Part shown: piece after piece, positions 37,123 to 46,869 of the stretch
How the letters are laid out: each line of letters begins with the position of its first letter
How positions within the stretch are numbered: position 1 is the stretch's first letter
DNA from: Micromonospora parathelypteridis
Lineage (GTDB): Bacteria; Actinomycetota; Actinomycetes; Mycobacteriales; Micromonosporaceae
NCBI RefSeq assembly: GCF_014201145.1
Contig: NZ_JACHDP010000001.1
Span: forward strand, 3,348,001-3,412,000
Direction of reading: 5' to 3'
Length of the DNA stretch: 64,000 bases
Program-made: the position numbers and the translations under genes
The notes under the pieces: model-generated
Database searches by the model: none
Told to the model about the DNA's origin: nothing
The model's input: the letters and a program-made list of their open reading frames with translations, nothing else

Positions 37123-37476
37123 GTGTCCTCTCCGCACAGTAAGTCCGTTGCCGTTACGGCGGTGTTGTCGGCTCTCGATGAGGGGCGTACGCCCGAACGG
37201 CCGGTGTTCCGAGAGGCGGTCCGGTCGTTGTTGGCCGTACTCGCGGAGCGCGCCCCCGGCCGATCGGTGGAGGTGCGTGTCCCACCATACGGTGCGATCC
37301 AGTGCGTACCCGGGCCTCGACACACCAGGGGAAACCCGCCAAACGTGGTCGAGATGGCTGCCGACACCTGGGTGGAGTTGGCGACCGGGAGGATCGGGTG
37401 GGCGGAGGCGGTCACCGAGGGTCGCGTCCAGATGAGCGGCGTCCGGGCGGACCTCTCGGCCTATCTGCCCCTCTAA
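37123..37476 (+). CDS. Small sterol-carrier-like protein
   Basis: 117 aa. Resembles the small actinobacterial sterol-carrier family (SCP2/MDMPI C-terminal-like fold): EVRVPPYGAIQCVPG, NVVEMAADTWVELATGRIGWAEAVTEGRVQMSG, RADLSAYLPL, the last part being typical of SCP2-type ends. Binding of a lipid is the family expectation, not shown here. GTG 37123 lies 6 nt after TAAAGT (37111-37116), a good leaderless arrangement, and there is no Shine-Dalgarno sequence. It precedes purF by 167 bp in the same direction; the gap holds TACACT (37549-37554), a possible purF -10 box. Confidence 0.6.
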   Translation: MSSPHSKSVAVTAVLSALDEGRTPERPVFREAVRSLLAVLAERAPGRSVEVRVPPYGAIQCVPGPRHTRGNPPNVVEMAADTWVELATGRIGWAEAVTEGRVQMSGVRADLSAYLPL

Positions 37477-37643
37477 TTATTTCGGAGTCCTACTCAGCGT
37501 CACACCCAGCACGGGAATCGTGACTATCTGTATTGACGGCGTTTCGCGTACACTGTCAGGCGACGACAGTGGTCCCGGCAGAGGAGTGTGGATCCGCCCG
37601 TGATCCCGCCCGGCCGGTCCAGACCAGCATGAGGGAGCGGTAG

Positions 37644-39182
<1,539 letters not shown>

Positions 39183-39239
39183 CACCAACCGGCGCGGCCC
39201 GGCCACCGCCGGCGGCACCGAGAACCAAAGGGGAGAACC

Positions 39240-40394
39240 GTGACGCACGTGTCCGAGCGCAGCGGCGCAGGAAGCAGCCCGACCGGCGCCGGCGGCGACC
39301 GCCAGCCCTGGACGGGCGGTGCCGGCCGCCAGGCGCGCAAACGCTCGGTCTCGTACGCCGACGCCGGCGTCTCCATCGACGCGGGCGACCGCGCGGTGGA
39401 GCTGCTCAAGTCGAAGGTGCGGCAGACCCGCCGCCCCGAGGTGCTGGGTGACCTCGGTGGCTTCGCCGGCCTGTTCCGGCTGGACACGAAGAAGTACAAG
39501 AGCCCGATCCTGGCGTCCTCCACCGACGGGGTGGGCACCAAGCTGGTGATCGCCCAGCAGATGGACATCCACGACACGGTCGGCATCGACCTGGTCGCGA
39601 TGGTCGTCGACGACCTGGTGGCCTGCGGTGCCGAGCCGCTCTTCCTGCTCGACTACATCGCCACCGGCGAGGTCGTTCCGGACAAGGTCGCCGAGATCGG
39701 CGCGGGCATCGCCGACGGCTGCCGCTACGCGGGCTGCGCGCTGCTGGGCGGGGAGACCGCCGAGCACCCCGGCGTGCTCCGTCCGGACGAGTACGACATC
39801 TCCGCGACCGGTGTCGGCGTGGTCGAGGAAGCCGACATCCTCAGCCCGGACCGGGTCGAGGTGGGCGACGTGGTGATCGCCATGCGTTCGTCCGGCCTGC
39901 ACTCCAACGGCTACTCGCTGGTCCGGCACGTGCTGCTCGGCGCGGCCCGGATGCGACTGGACATCGTGATCGACGACTTCGGTCGGCAGCGGACCCTCGG
40001 TGAGGAGCTGCTCACCCCGACCAAGATCTATGCCAAGGACTGCCTCAAGCTGATCGCCGAGGCCGAGGTGCGGGCACTGTCCCACATCACCGGCGGCGGC
40101 ATCCCCGGCAACCTGGTCCGGGTCCTGCCGGAGCACGTCGACGCGGTGGTCAACCGGTCCACCTGGAAGCCGCAGCCGATCTTCGACCTGATCCAGTCGA
40201 AGGGTCGGATCGACGACCAGGACATGGAGTCGACCTTCAACATGGGCGTTGGCATGTTCGCCATCGTGTCGGCCGAGGACGCTGACCGGGCGCTGGCCAC
40301 GCTGACCGGCCGTGGGGTCGAGGCGTGGCAGGCCGGCGAGATCATCGAGGGCACCGGCAACGTGCAGATGGTCGGTCAGCACACCCGGGGCTGA
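39240..40394 (+). CDS. purM: Phosphoribosylformylglycinamidine cyclo-ligase (AIR synthetase)
   Basis: 384 aa. It closes the imidazole ring of FGAM to AIR with ATP. Visible: SYADAGVSIDAGDRAVELLK, SSTDGVGTKLVIAQQM, DLVAMVVDDLVACGAEPLFLLDYIATG, GGETAEHPG, SGLHSNGYSLVR, SHITGGGIPGNLVRVLP, NMGVGMFAI. About 35 residues before the conserved start are low-complexity and not typical. GTG 39240 is preceded by AAAGGGGAG. It probably forms a transcription unit with purF. The next gene, an unrelated RiPP maturase, follows after about 100 bp. Confidence 0.96.
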   Translation: MTHVSERSGAGSSPTGAGGDRQPWTGGAGRQARKRSVSYADAGVSIDAGDRAVELLKSKVRQTRRPEVLGDLGGFAGLFRLDTKKYKSPILASSTDGVGTKLVIAQQMDIHDTVGIDLVAMVVDDLVACGAEPLFLLDYIATGEVVPDKVAEIGAGIADGCRYAGCALLGGETAEHPGVLRPDEYDISATGVGVVEEADILSPDRVEVGDVVIAMRSSGLHSNGYSLVRHVLLGAARMRLDIVIDDFGRQRTLGEELLTPTKIYAKDCLKLIAEAEVRALSHITGGGIPGNLVRVLPEHVDAVVNRSTWKPQPIFDLIQSKGRIDDQDMESTFNMGVGMFAIVSAEDADRALATLTGRGVEAWQAGEIIEGTGNVQMVGQHTRG

Positions 40395-40491
40395 TCACGC
40401 TCTGGTGATCGTACGGGCACCTGATCAGGGCTTCACCCGAGTGGCCAATGCCGCCTAGCCTGAAGGGCTCAGGGCTAGGCGGAGGAGGGTG

Positions 40492-41625
40492 ATGGCTGCT
40501 CGGGGACGCTCGTTCAGCGGGATGCGCGGTCTGGCTGCCGTTCCGTCGTACGTCGTCATGCAGCCGACCACCCTCTGCAACCTCGACTGTGCGTACTGCT
40601 ATCTGCCGTTTCGTGCCGCCGACCGGCGGATGCCGGTGTCGGTGGCCGAGGCGGTCGCGGCGGCGGTCGAACCCTGGGCGGCGGCCGGCCGGTTCTCGGT
40701 GGTGTGGCACGGCGGTGAGCCGCTGGCGGCCGGCCGGGAGCACCTGGCCGACCTGATCGCGCCGTTCGGGCCCGAGGTCGAGCACCACGTGCAGACCAAC
40801 GCGACCCTGATCGACGACGACTGGTGCGACTTCTTCGCCCGGCACGAGATGCGGGTGAGCGTGAGCGTCGACGGGCCCCGGGCGCGCAACGGCGACCGGG
40901 TCAACCGGGGCGGCCAGCCGGCGTACGACCGGATCCTGCGCGGCATCACCACCCTGCGTCAGCGCGGCCTGCCCTTCTCCGCGTTGGCCGTGGTGTCCCG
41001 GCCGGAGCCGGGGCTCGCCACCGAGCTGTACGACTACTTCCTCGAGTTGGGCTGCGACGTGTTGGGCATCAACATCGAGGAGACCGAAGGGGTCAACACC
41101 CGCGACAACAGCCACGACCCGGCGGCGGTGACCGGCTTCTGGGCCGAGTTGGTCGCGGCCTGGCGTCGGGAGCCCCGGATTCACCTGCGCGAGATCGAGT
41201 GGTCGCTGCGTTACGCCGCGGCGGTGCTCGACAACTCGGCGGACGGGGTGCTGCCCCGCCGACTGGACCCGATCCCGACGATCGGTCACGACGGCTCGGT
41301 GACCGTGCTCTCCCCGGAGTTGGCCGGCTTCACCGACCCCCACTACGGCGACTTCAGCAGCGGCAACGTGCTGACTACCCCACTGGCGGAGATCCTCAGC
41401 GGTGCGGCGGCGACGCCGTGGGTGGGAGAGTTTCTGGCTGGGGTGGAGGCGTGCCGGGTGTCCTGCCCGTACTTCGGCTTCTGCGGCGGTGGCCATGCCG
41501 CCAACCGTTACTTCGAGCTGGGGCGTTTTGACGGCACGGAAACCGAGCACTGCCGCAACAGCAAGATCCGCCTATTGGAGGGAGTGTTGGAGCATGCCCG
41601 AGATCACCAGTCACCGGCGGCCTGA
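40492..41625 (+). CDS. amcB: Radical SAM/SPASM cyclophane-forming peptide maturase
   Basis: 377 aa. Radical SAM cluster motif CNLDCAYC (Cys29, Cys33, Cys36), SAM-binding HGGEPL, and a C-terminal SPASM-like region with CRVSCPYFGFCGGGHAANRYF and a final Cys in EHCRNSK for auxiliary clusters. This matches actinobacterial maturases that install carbon-carbon cyclophane links from an aromatic ring to a nearby residue in a RiPP precursor (AmcB/triceptide type; name from memory of the family). ATG 40492 has GGAGGAGGG upstream. Its 3' end overlaps the start of the precursor gene by 32 nt, so maturase and substrate are co-expressed. No transporter or protease is adjacent. Confidence 0.8.
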   Translation: MAARGRSFSGMRGLAAVPSYVVMQPTTLCNLDCAYCYLPFRAADRRMPVSVAEAVAAAVEPWAAAGRFSVVWHGGEPLAAGREHLADLIAPFGPEVEHHVQTNATLIDDDWCDFFARHEMRVSVSVDGPRARNGDRVNRGGQPAYDRILRGITTLRQRGLPFSALAVVSRPEPGLATELYDYFLELGCDVLGINIEETEGVNTRDNSHDPAAVTGFWAELVAAWRREPRIHLREIEWSLRYAAAVLDNSADGVLPRRLDPIPTIGHDGSVTVLSPELAGFTDPHYGDFSSGNVLTTPLAEILSGAAATPWVGEFLAGVEACRVSCPYFGFCGGGHAANRYFELGRFDGTETEHCRNSKIRLLEGVLEHARDHQSPAA

Positions 41626-41821
41626 GCGCGAAGCGGACGACGGCGTCATCGAACGGGTGCGGGAGGCGGGTCCTGCGCTCGTCGAGCTGCTGCAGGAGGC
41701 CGAGGACGCGCGGCGGCTGCGCTCCGAGGTATCGGGAGGCGACGGTGCCAGCGCGGTCTGCGCATGGAACCACTTCGAGAACATCCCGACGTTCTACAAC
41801 TGGAACAACCGCCCGCGCTGA
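41594..41821 (+). CDS. amcA: RiPP precursor peptide, multiple-cyclophane type
   Basis: 75 aa. Residues 1-50 form a charged helical leader (VIERVREAGPALVELLQEAE); residues 55-75 are the core, VCAWNHFENIPTFYNWNNRPR in two parts: VCAWNHFENI and PTFYNWNNRPR. It holds aromatic-x-Asn units (Phe61-Glu-Asn63, Phe67-Tyr-Asn69, Trp70-Asn-Asn72) and Trp58-Asn-His60, the three-residue pattern cross-linked by radical SAM cyclophane enzymes. ATG 41594 follows GGAG and lies inside the maturase gene. The leader must be cut off by a protease encoded elsewhere. Mature structure and activity unknown. Confidence 0.8.
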   Translation: MPEITSHRRPEREADDGVIERVREAGPALVELLQEAEDARRLRSEVSGGDGASAVCAWNHFENIPTFYNWNNRPR

Positions 41822-41830
41822 CGGGAGCCA

Positions 41831-41887
41831 CGATCGGGGGCCTGTCGAGCGACCGGAGTGGTTCCGGTCGGGTCAGGCCCCTGATCG
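41831..41887. terminator. Hairpin after amcA
   Basis: Outer stem CGATCGGGGGCCTG (41831-41844) pairs with 41874-41887 with one mismatch; an inner stem GACCGGA/TCCGGTC lies in the loop. It begins 10 nt after the precursor stop and probably ends the amcB-amcA transcript. Confidence 0.65.
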
Positions 41888-41916
41888 TCGGCAACTGCAC
41901 CTGCACGGGACGTGCG

Positions 41917-41943
41917 TGAGCACGCGGACTGACCGCGTGCTCA
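41917..41943. terminator. Hairpin after DUF3073 gene
   Basis: Perfect 11-bp stem TGAGCACGCGG with a 5-nt loop (41917-41943), enclosed by a GCAACTG/CAGTTGC pair at 41891 and 41942. It lies 15 nt beyond the DUF3073 stop on the minus strand and is its likely terminator. Confidence 0.6.
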
Positions 41944-41957
41944 GTTGCGTCGAGAGG

Positions 41958-42173
41958 TCAGCGGGTCGGACGGACCCAGGGATCCGGATCGTCGTCCGCG
42001 TGATCCTCATCATCGTCGTCGACGAACTCTTTAGAGTCGTCGTCGAAGTGGTGCTCAGACTTACCAGCACCCGCCAGTTCGCGCTGCAAGGCGGTGAGGT
42101 CGGTGTTCGGGGAGTGGTACTTCAACTCCCGGGCCACCTTTGTCTGCTTGGCCTTAGCACGGCCGCGCCCCAT
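41958..42173 (-). CDS. DUF3073 family protein
   Basis: 71 aa. Starts MGRGRAKAKQTKVARELKYHSPNTDLTALQRELAG, the invariant N-terminus of the actinobacterial DUF3073 family, and ends in a strongly acidic tail (DDDSKEFVDDDDEDHADDD). The basic head with acidic tail suggests a nucleic-acid or ribosome-associated role, but function is unknown. ATG 42173 is fixed by the family start. In Streptomyces the homolog also lies between purM and the valine dehydrogenase gene; here the RiPP pair has been inserted beside it. Confidence 0.9.
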   Translation of the reverse strand: MGRGRAKAKQTKVARELKYHSPNTDLTALQRELAGAGKSEHHFDDDSKEFVDDDDEDHADDDPDPWVRPTR

Positions 42174-42473
42174 GGCTCGACCCCCTCGCACAGAATGCGG
42201 GGCAGCCCGAAGGCGGGCCCCGATGACGTCAGGCATCTCTCGTGGCTCTTACGGTACATGGGGATGCCACCGTTCGGCACCTCGGGTTACCGTCAGCCGG
42301 CTCTGCGCGTCGCGTCGATCCGGCCGTCACCCAGTGTACCGGGTAAGGAGCGGAACGGTTAGCACCCGTGACACCGGACAAACCGCATCAAAGTTGACCC
42401 GGGTTCAGCTTACTGGCCTGCGCCGACAAAGGGGGCCCGGAGGCGGATCCCGTCGATCCGCCCCCGGGAACGC
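42174..42473. other. Intergenic region between divergently placed leaders and terminators
   Basis: Three hundred bases without a gene. It holds the upstream region of the DUF3073 gene (minus strand) and, at 42436-42468, a GC-rich hairpin (GGCGGATC, 5-nt loop, GATCCGCC with flanking C/G pairs) that should terminate the dehydrogenase transcript. No small ORF or RNA gene is convincing. Confidence 0.5.
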
Positions 42474-43556
42474 TCAGCGCAGGTGGATCGCGCGGAGACG
42501 GCCGACTTCCGCCATCCGCCGCTCCGCCAGCCGATCAGCGGCGACCGCCGGCGGCACGCCCTCGGCGTCAGCCAGGCGCAGGATCTCGCGGGTGGTGTCG
42601 TAGATCCGGGTCGCCCGCAGCTTCGCCCGGTCGAAGTTGAAGCCCTCGATCTCGTCGGCCACCTGGATGACACCGCCCGCGTTGACCACGTAGTCCGGGA
42701 CGTAGAGGATGCCCCGGTCGGCCAGCAGCTTCTCGATGCCCGGGTGGGCGAGCTGGTTGTTCGCCGCCCCGGCCACCACCTTGGCGCGGAGCGCCGGCAC
42801 GGTGTCGTCGTTCAGGGCGCCACCCAGCGCGCACGGCGCGTACACGTCGATGTCCGCGGCGACCAGCGCGCTGGCGTCGTCGACGAGGGCGACCTGCGGG
42901 TGGTTGGCGCGCACCCAGGCCAGCGCCTTCGGGTTGACGTCGGTGGCGACCACCTCGGCACCGTCGTCGAGCAGGTGCCCGGTGAGGTACTTGCCAACCT
43001 TGCCCAGCCCGGCCACACCGATCCGGCGGCCCTGCAGGCTCGGGGTGCCCCAGACCTGCTCGGCTGCCGCCCGCATGCCCTGGAAGACGCCCCAGGCGGT
43101 GAGGATCGACGAGTCACCGGCACCGCCGTGCTCCACGCTGCGCCCGGTCACGTAGCGGGTCTCCCGGGCCACGACGTCCATGTCCGCCACGTACGTGCCG
43201 ACGTCGCAGGCGGTGTAGTAGCGACCGCCCAGCGACTCCACGAAGCGGCCGTACGCGCGCAGCAACGCCTCGCTCTTGATCTGCTCAGGGTCACCCCAGA
43301 TGACGGCCTTGCCACCGCCCAGGTCCAGCCCGGCGAGCGCGTTCTTGTACGCCATCCCGCGCGACAGGTCGAGCACGTCGGCGAGGGCGTCCTCCTCGCT
43401 GGCGTACGGGTAGAAGCGGGTACCGCCGAGCGCCGGCCCCAGCGCGGTGGAGTAGATCCCGATGATCGCCTTCAGGCCGCTCTGCTTGTCCTGGCAGAAC
43501 ACGACCTGTTCGTGACCGGTCGAAACCGGGTCGTCGGTGCTCGCGAATACACCCAT
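42474..43556 (-). CDS. vdh: Valine/leucine dehydrogenase
   Basis: 360 aa branched-chain amino acid dehydrogenase. It deaminates valine or leucine to the 2-oxo acid with NAD+, the first step of catabolism that feeds branched fatty acid and polyketide starters. Visible: the substrate domain with catalytic Lys in [19 protein letters not shown], Asp in the [10 protein letters not shown] segment, and the NAD Rossmann motif [15 protein letters not shown] 43556. Neighbours DUF3073, a conserved unknown and bldC match the Streptomyces coelicolor SCO4088-SCO4091 order, where this gene is vdh; leucine versus valine preference cannot be told. Confidence 0.9.
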   Translation of the reverse strand: MGVFASTDDPVSTGHEQVVFCQDKQSGLKAIIGIYSTALGPALGGTRFYPYASEEDALADVLDLSRGMAYKNALAGLDLGGGKAVIWGDPEQIKSEALLRAYGRFVESLGGRYYTACDVGTYVADMDVVARETRYVTGRSVEHGGAGDSSILTAWGVFQGMRAAAEQVWGTPSLQGRRIGVAGLGKVGKYLTGHLLDDGAEVVATDVNPKALAWVRANHPQVALVDDASALVAADIDVYAPCALGGALNDDTVPALRAKVVAGAANNQLAHPGIEKLLADRGILYVPDYVVNAGGVIQVADEIEGFNFDRAKLRATRIYDTTREILRLADAEGVPPAVAADRLAERRMAEVGRLRAIHLR

Positions 43557-43751
43557 GGTTGGCTCCTGGAGTGGTGTGCGCCCTTGTGGGACGCGGACCT
43601 GTTGGACCCCGGCGGGGATGCTGCCGGTCTGATCGAGCCTAGTATCGGCCGCCGTGAGGGCGCTCGACGCGCCGCCGCCCGTCCCACGTTGCGGCGCGCG
43701 TGGTCCCGGCCGCTGACCGCGTACGGGTGCGGTTCGTGGGAGGATCGCGCC

Positions 43752-44591
43752 GTGCCGTCGCTCTTCGCTTCTTACCTGCGCGTGTACGAACCGTTGACCG
43801 CCTTCGATCGAGACCGGCAGAGCTACTGGCGCCGCTATGTCTCGGAGGGGCGGGCGGTGGCCCCGGTCGAGGGTCCCGGCCGGCAGCGGACGGCGGTGAT
43901 CGAGGCGCTGGGTGCTGGCTGGACCCGGCTGCCCGACCTGCCGGAGGAGGCGTACGTCCTGGAGACGGACGACAGCCTGCTGGTCTGCCCGTGGAACTTG
44001 CGGATCCGGGTCGCTGAGGCGGCTCTCAGCGCCCGGGACGGGGTGCCCTCGGTGCTCGCCGACGCCTTCGTGCCGCCGGTGCTCGCCGGACAGGCCAGGG
44101 CGGTCGTCGACGACTGGCGCAGCGGGGCCCGGGTGCTGGAGCACGGGGTGCCCCGGGTGCACGAGCAGATCGCCACCTGGGGAGTGCCGCTGCGCTGGTT
44201 CGTGCTCTTCGAGCCGGCCGAGCGGGACCTGGTCACCCAGCCGGGCCGACGGGCGCTGCGCTACCGCACCGAGATCTCCAAGGCCCGCCGCCGCTCGTCA
44301 CGGGCGCTGTCCGTGCTGCGCAAGTCGGTGGGCGAGGCGCCGATCACCGAGGCGGTGGAGGAGGCGGCTCGCTGGCTGGAGGAGTTCCATCCACGGTCGG
44401 TGGTCGAGTTGGACTACGGCGGCCTGGTCGACCTGCTCTCTGACGAGACCCTCGCCGCGGACGACTCGCCTGAGCTGGTCGCCGCCGGCCTCGGAGGGCT
44501 GTCGCGCGGTGAGGCCGAGGAGGCGTCCACCGCGTACGACAAGCTGGTTGCCCGGTGGCGCGCGGTGCAGCTGTTGGAGCGGTGCAACTAG
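43752..44591 (+). CDS. Conserved actinobacterial protein of unknown function, vdh-bldC linked
   Basis: 279 aa, soluble, mainly helical. It begins [26 protein letters not shown] and contains [36 protein letters not shown] and [27 protein letters not shown]. No known domain is recognised. GTG 43752 lies 6 nt after GAGGAT (43740-43745), a probable leaderless promoter. In Streptomyces the homolog occupies the same place between vdh and bldC, so it is a conserved member of this region. A link to BldC-controlled development or to DNA transactions is possible but only from position. Confidence 0.8.
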   Translation: MPSLFASYLRVYEPLTAFDRDRQSYWRRYVSEGRAVAPVEGPGRQRTAVIEALGAGWTRLPDLPEEAYVLETDDSLLVCPWNLRIRVAEAALSARDGVPSVLADAFVPPVLAGQARAVVDDWRSGARVLEHGVPRVHEQIATWGVPLRWFVLFEPAERDLVTQPGRRALRYRTEISKARRRSSRALSVLRKSVGEAPITEAVEEAARWLEEFHPRSVVELDYGGLVDLLSDETLAADDSPELVAAGLGGLSRGEAEEASTAYDKLVARWRAVQLLERCN

Positions 44592-44841
44592 GGCATATCG
44601 CCCGAGGAGCGCTCCCAAGGTGAGGGGTGCTCGTAGTTGACGCATCACGAACCGTGATCATGAGTCCTAATAAGGTAGTTTCTACGGTGTAAAAGTCGTA
44701 AAAATCGGGCATGGTTCATCCGTCCGTCTAGGGACCTTCATCCGTTCGGCCCATGTCGGACATCGGGGACTAGCCGGACCATGGGAGACGCGTCGGCCGG
44801 CGGGACCCCGGCCGATGTCTATACATGTGGAGGAGTGACCG
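44592..44841 (+). promoter_or_regulatory. AT-rich leader of bldC
   Basis: A 250-bp gap, its centre (about 44640-44710) unusually AT-rich for this genome. It contains TTGACG (44637-44642), the interrupted palindrome ATCACG-aaccg-TGAT next to it, and two GTAAAA repeats (44689-44706 region). BldC is known to bind AT-rich direct-repeat DNA, so autoregulation is plausible. The exact promoter was not resolved. Confidence 0.45.
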
Positions 44842-45051
44842 ATGGCATCGCGAACGCACGAACCAGAGCCGCTACTCACGCCGGCCGAGGTGGCGTCGAT
44901 GTTCCGTGTCGACCCGAAGACGGTGACCCGGTGGGCAAAGGCGGGCAAGCTCAGCGCCATCCGCACCCTGGGTGGCCACCGTCGATACCGCGAGTCGGAG
45001 GTCAGGGCGCTGCTGCAGGGTCAGATCCCGCAGCAGCGGCAGGGCGACTGA
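44842..45051 (+). CDS. bldC: Developmental regulator BldC (MerR-like DNA-binding)
   Basis: 69 aa. A free-standing winged helix-turn-helix of the MerR head: LLTPAEVASMFRVDPKTVTRWAKAGKLSAIRTLGGHRRYRESEVRALL. Length and sequence are those of BldC, which lacks the MerR dimerisation helix and binds DNA cooperatively head to tail. In Streptomyces it holds back development by repressing sporulation genes during vegetative growth. ATG 44842 is preceded by GGAGGAG. A strong hairpin follows, so it is a single-gene unit. Confidence 0.96.
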   Translation: MASRTHEPEPLLTPAEVASMFRVDPKTVTRWAKAGKLSAIRTLGGHRRYRESEVRALLQGQIPQQRQGD

Positions 45052-45072
45052 GCGGCACAGGTTTTTCCGGTC

Positions 45073-45102
45073 AGGGGCGGTGGATCTCGATCCGCCGCCC
45101 CT
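45073..45102. terminator. Hairpin after bldC
   Basis: Stem AGGGGCGGTGGATC with its complement (one mismatch) and a 2-nt loop, followed by CTTTCC. It lies 21 nt after the bldC stop and between convergent genes. Confidence 0.75.
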
Positions 45103-45131
45103 TTCCATGCTCGGCCGACGTCAGACCGACC

Positions 45132-45521
45132 TCAGCGCTGGCCCTCAGTCAGCGTCACACGGATGCCGACCGTCCCGCCCTCGCCGTGGCGAAACCGGCT
45201 GCCCAGCAGGCTCAGCCGGCCGATCAGCCGGTACTTGTGCTTGAGCAGGTCGCGAACCCGACCGGTGTCACGACCCCCACAGATCGTGGCGCGCGCTGAC
45301 ACCTCCGCACCGTGTGGCCGACCCCGCACGTCGCAGGGTGCCACGGTCACCTCGCCGTTGTTGCGGATCCGCTTGACCTTGCCCGAATCGGCCCGGGTCC
45401 AGACCGCCAGGGCCTCGCCGTCCCGGACCGCCCAGACCGGGGTCGGCACCGCCCGACCGTCCTTGCGGAAGGTCGTGAGCAGGAGATATTTCTCGGCCGA
45501 CAGCCGGTCCAACGTGGTCAC
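45132..45521 (-). CDS. PPOX-class F420/FMN-dependent oxidoreductase
   Basis: 129 aa split-barrel flavin/deazaflavin-binding protein. Visible: LSAEKYLLLTTFRKDGRAVPTPVWAVRDGEALAVWTRADSGKVKRIRNNGEVTVAPCD, the N-terminal pattern of the actinobacterial PPOX-class group that commonly uses F420, and LLKHKYRLIGRL. It likely reduces a small substrate with F420H2; the substrate is unknown. GTG 45521. It is divergent from the methyltransferase gene across 54 bp. Confidence 0.85.
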   Translation of the reverse strand: MTTLDRLSAEKYLLLTTFRKDGRAVPTPVWAVRDGEALAVWTRADSGKVKRIRNNGEVTVAPCDVRGRPHGAEVSARATICGGRDTGRVRDLLKHKYRLIGRLSLLGSRFRHGEGGTVGIRVTLTEGQR

Positions 45522-45575
45522 GCCGCCAGGATACGGCCGCTGTGGGCCGTCGAGTGGCCGGATAGCGTGAACGTC

Positions 45576-46355
45576 GTGACGGGTGATCCTCTAATCGGTG
45601 ACGTGATCGGTGAACTGCTGCGGGACGCGCTGGCCGTGGCCACCGGGGTGGGCCCTCGACCGCTGGTCGGCGGTCGACTACCTCGGCCGGTCATCGAGAT
45701 CATCGAACGGGATGACGGCCTCATCAATGGCGCGCCGGCCGCGCACTACCTGGACGGGCCGCAGGAGTGGCAGCCGTACGACCATCGGGCGGTGGACCGG
45801 GTCCGCGGCGAGACACTCGACGTCGGCACCGGCGCCGGCCGGATCGCGCTGCTGCTCCAGGAGCGCGGCGTGCCGGTCACCGGGCTGGACATCTCCGCGG
45901 GCGCGCTGGCGGTGAGCCGGCGTCGCGGCGTCCGGCGGCTGGTGCAGGGCACCGTCGACACGCACGTCGCCGACGGTCAGCGGTACGACACGTTCCTGCT
46001 GCTCGGCAACAACCTCGGACTGTTCGAGGGCCGGGAGCGTGCCCGGGGGTTCCTGGCCGCGCTCGCCGCGCTGGCCCGACCCGGGGCGCAGATCATCGCG
46101 CACGGCACCGACCCGTACGGCACCCGCGACCCGCTGCACACCGGCTACCACGAACGCAACCGCCGTCGGGGCCGGCTCGGCGGCCAGCTACGCCTCCGGC
46201 TGCGCTACCGGGAGCTGGGTACCGAGTGGTTCGACTATCTGGTCTGCTCCGCCGACGAGTTCGCCGCGCTGGTGCACGGCACCGGGTGGCGGCTGACCGA
46301 TGTGGACGACCGGGACGCCCCCTACTACCTGGCCACCCTGCGCCTCGCCGACTGA
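45576..46355 (+). CDS. Class I SAM-dependent methyltransferase
   Basis: 259 aa. SAM-binding motif I ETLDVGTGAGRIALLLQERG, the acidic end of strand 2 in VTGLDISAGALAVSRRRG, and motif post-II DTFLLLGNNLGLFEG, followed by the seven-stranded core. The catalytic type and substrate cannot be told. GTG 45576 lies 7 nt after TAGCGT (45563-45568), a likely leaderless promoter; an in-frame GTG at 45567 falls inside that box and is rejected. A perfect hairpin follows the stop. Confidence 0.85.
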   Translation: MTGDPLIGDVIGELLRDALAVATGVGPRPLVGGRLPRPVIEIIERDDGLINGAPAAHYLDGPQEWQPYDHRAVDRVRGETLDVGTGAGRIALLLQERGVPVTGLDISAGALAVSRRRGVRRLVQGTVDTHVADGQRYDTFLLLGNNLGLFEGRERARGFLAALAALARPGAQIIAHGTDPYGTRDPLHTGYHERNRRRGRLGGQLRLRLRYRELGTEWFDYLVCSADEFAALVHGTGWRLTDVDDRDAPYYLATLRLAD

Positions 46356-46359
46356 GCGT

Positions 46360-46396
46360 CGGCCCCTGCGCTGCACGGTGCGAAGCGCAGGGGCCG
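46360..46396. terminator. Hairpin between convergent genes
   Basis: Perfect 13-bp stem CGGCCCCTGCGCT (46360-46372) with 46384-46396, 11-nt loop. Placed between the methyltransferase stop and the stop of the convergent calcium-repeat protein, serving both. Confidence 0.75.
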
Positions 46397-46405
46397 GCGT
46401 ACCAC

Positions 46406-46693
46406 TCAGACCTGGACGGTCGGGGGGAGCTGCTCGGGCGGGAAGCCGCCGTCGCCGTCGACCACCTCGTCGGGGGTGCCGTCCTCGTCGATGTCGACCA
46501 TGGTGATGTCCACCTTGCCGTCGCCGTCGGTGTCGAACTGGAACAGGTCGGCCTTGCCGTCGCCGTCGGTGTCCACCACCCACACGTCCGTCTGGCCGTC
46601 GTTGTTGGTGTCCGCGCGCAGCAGCTCGACCCGCTCGTCGCCCCGGGTCTCCACGATCTCCCCGTCGGTGACGTGCTCCGGTGCCTGGCTCAT
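46406..46693 (-). CDS. Small acidic protein with calcium-binding Asp/Gly repeats
   Basis: 95 aa. After a ~28-residue lead (MSQAPEHVTDGEIVETRGDE) come four or five tandem DxDxDGxxD repeats: DTNNDGQTDVWVV, DTDGDGKADLFQF, DTDGDGKVDITMV, DIDEDGTPDEVV. Each resembles a thrombospondin-3/dockerin calcium loop, so it probably binds several calcium ions. There is no signal peptide or membrane helix, which is unusual for such repeats. ATG 46693 has GGAAGG upstream. Similar small proteins occur in Micromonosporaceae; function unknown. Confidence 0.75.
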   Translation of the reverse strand: MSQAPEHVTDGEIVETRGDERVELLRADTNNDGQTDVWVVDTDGDGKADLFQFDTDGDGKVDITMVDIDEDGTPDEVVDGDGGFPPEQLPPTVQV

Positions 46694-46869
46694 GTCGACT
46701 GGTCCTTCCCTCGGTTGACGGGCCGTCAATACCCGATCCCGCGCTCCCCCAAGCATGGGCCGGGTCGTCGAGCTGTCTAGGGTCGCACCATGAGCGAGCC
46801 GAGCGGGCGGAACACCCGGGCCGGTGTGGCGGGGACCCCGCGCGCCGGCGGGCGGGACAGGGAGGCGTG

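Noticed and set aside
37533..37554. TTGACG/TACACT as a complete purF promoter
   Set aside because: The spacer is only 10 nt, too short for one promoter; TACACT alone may still be a -10 box.
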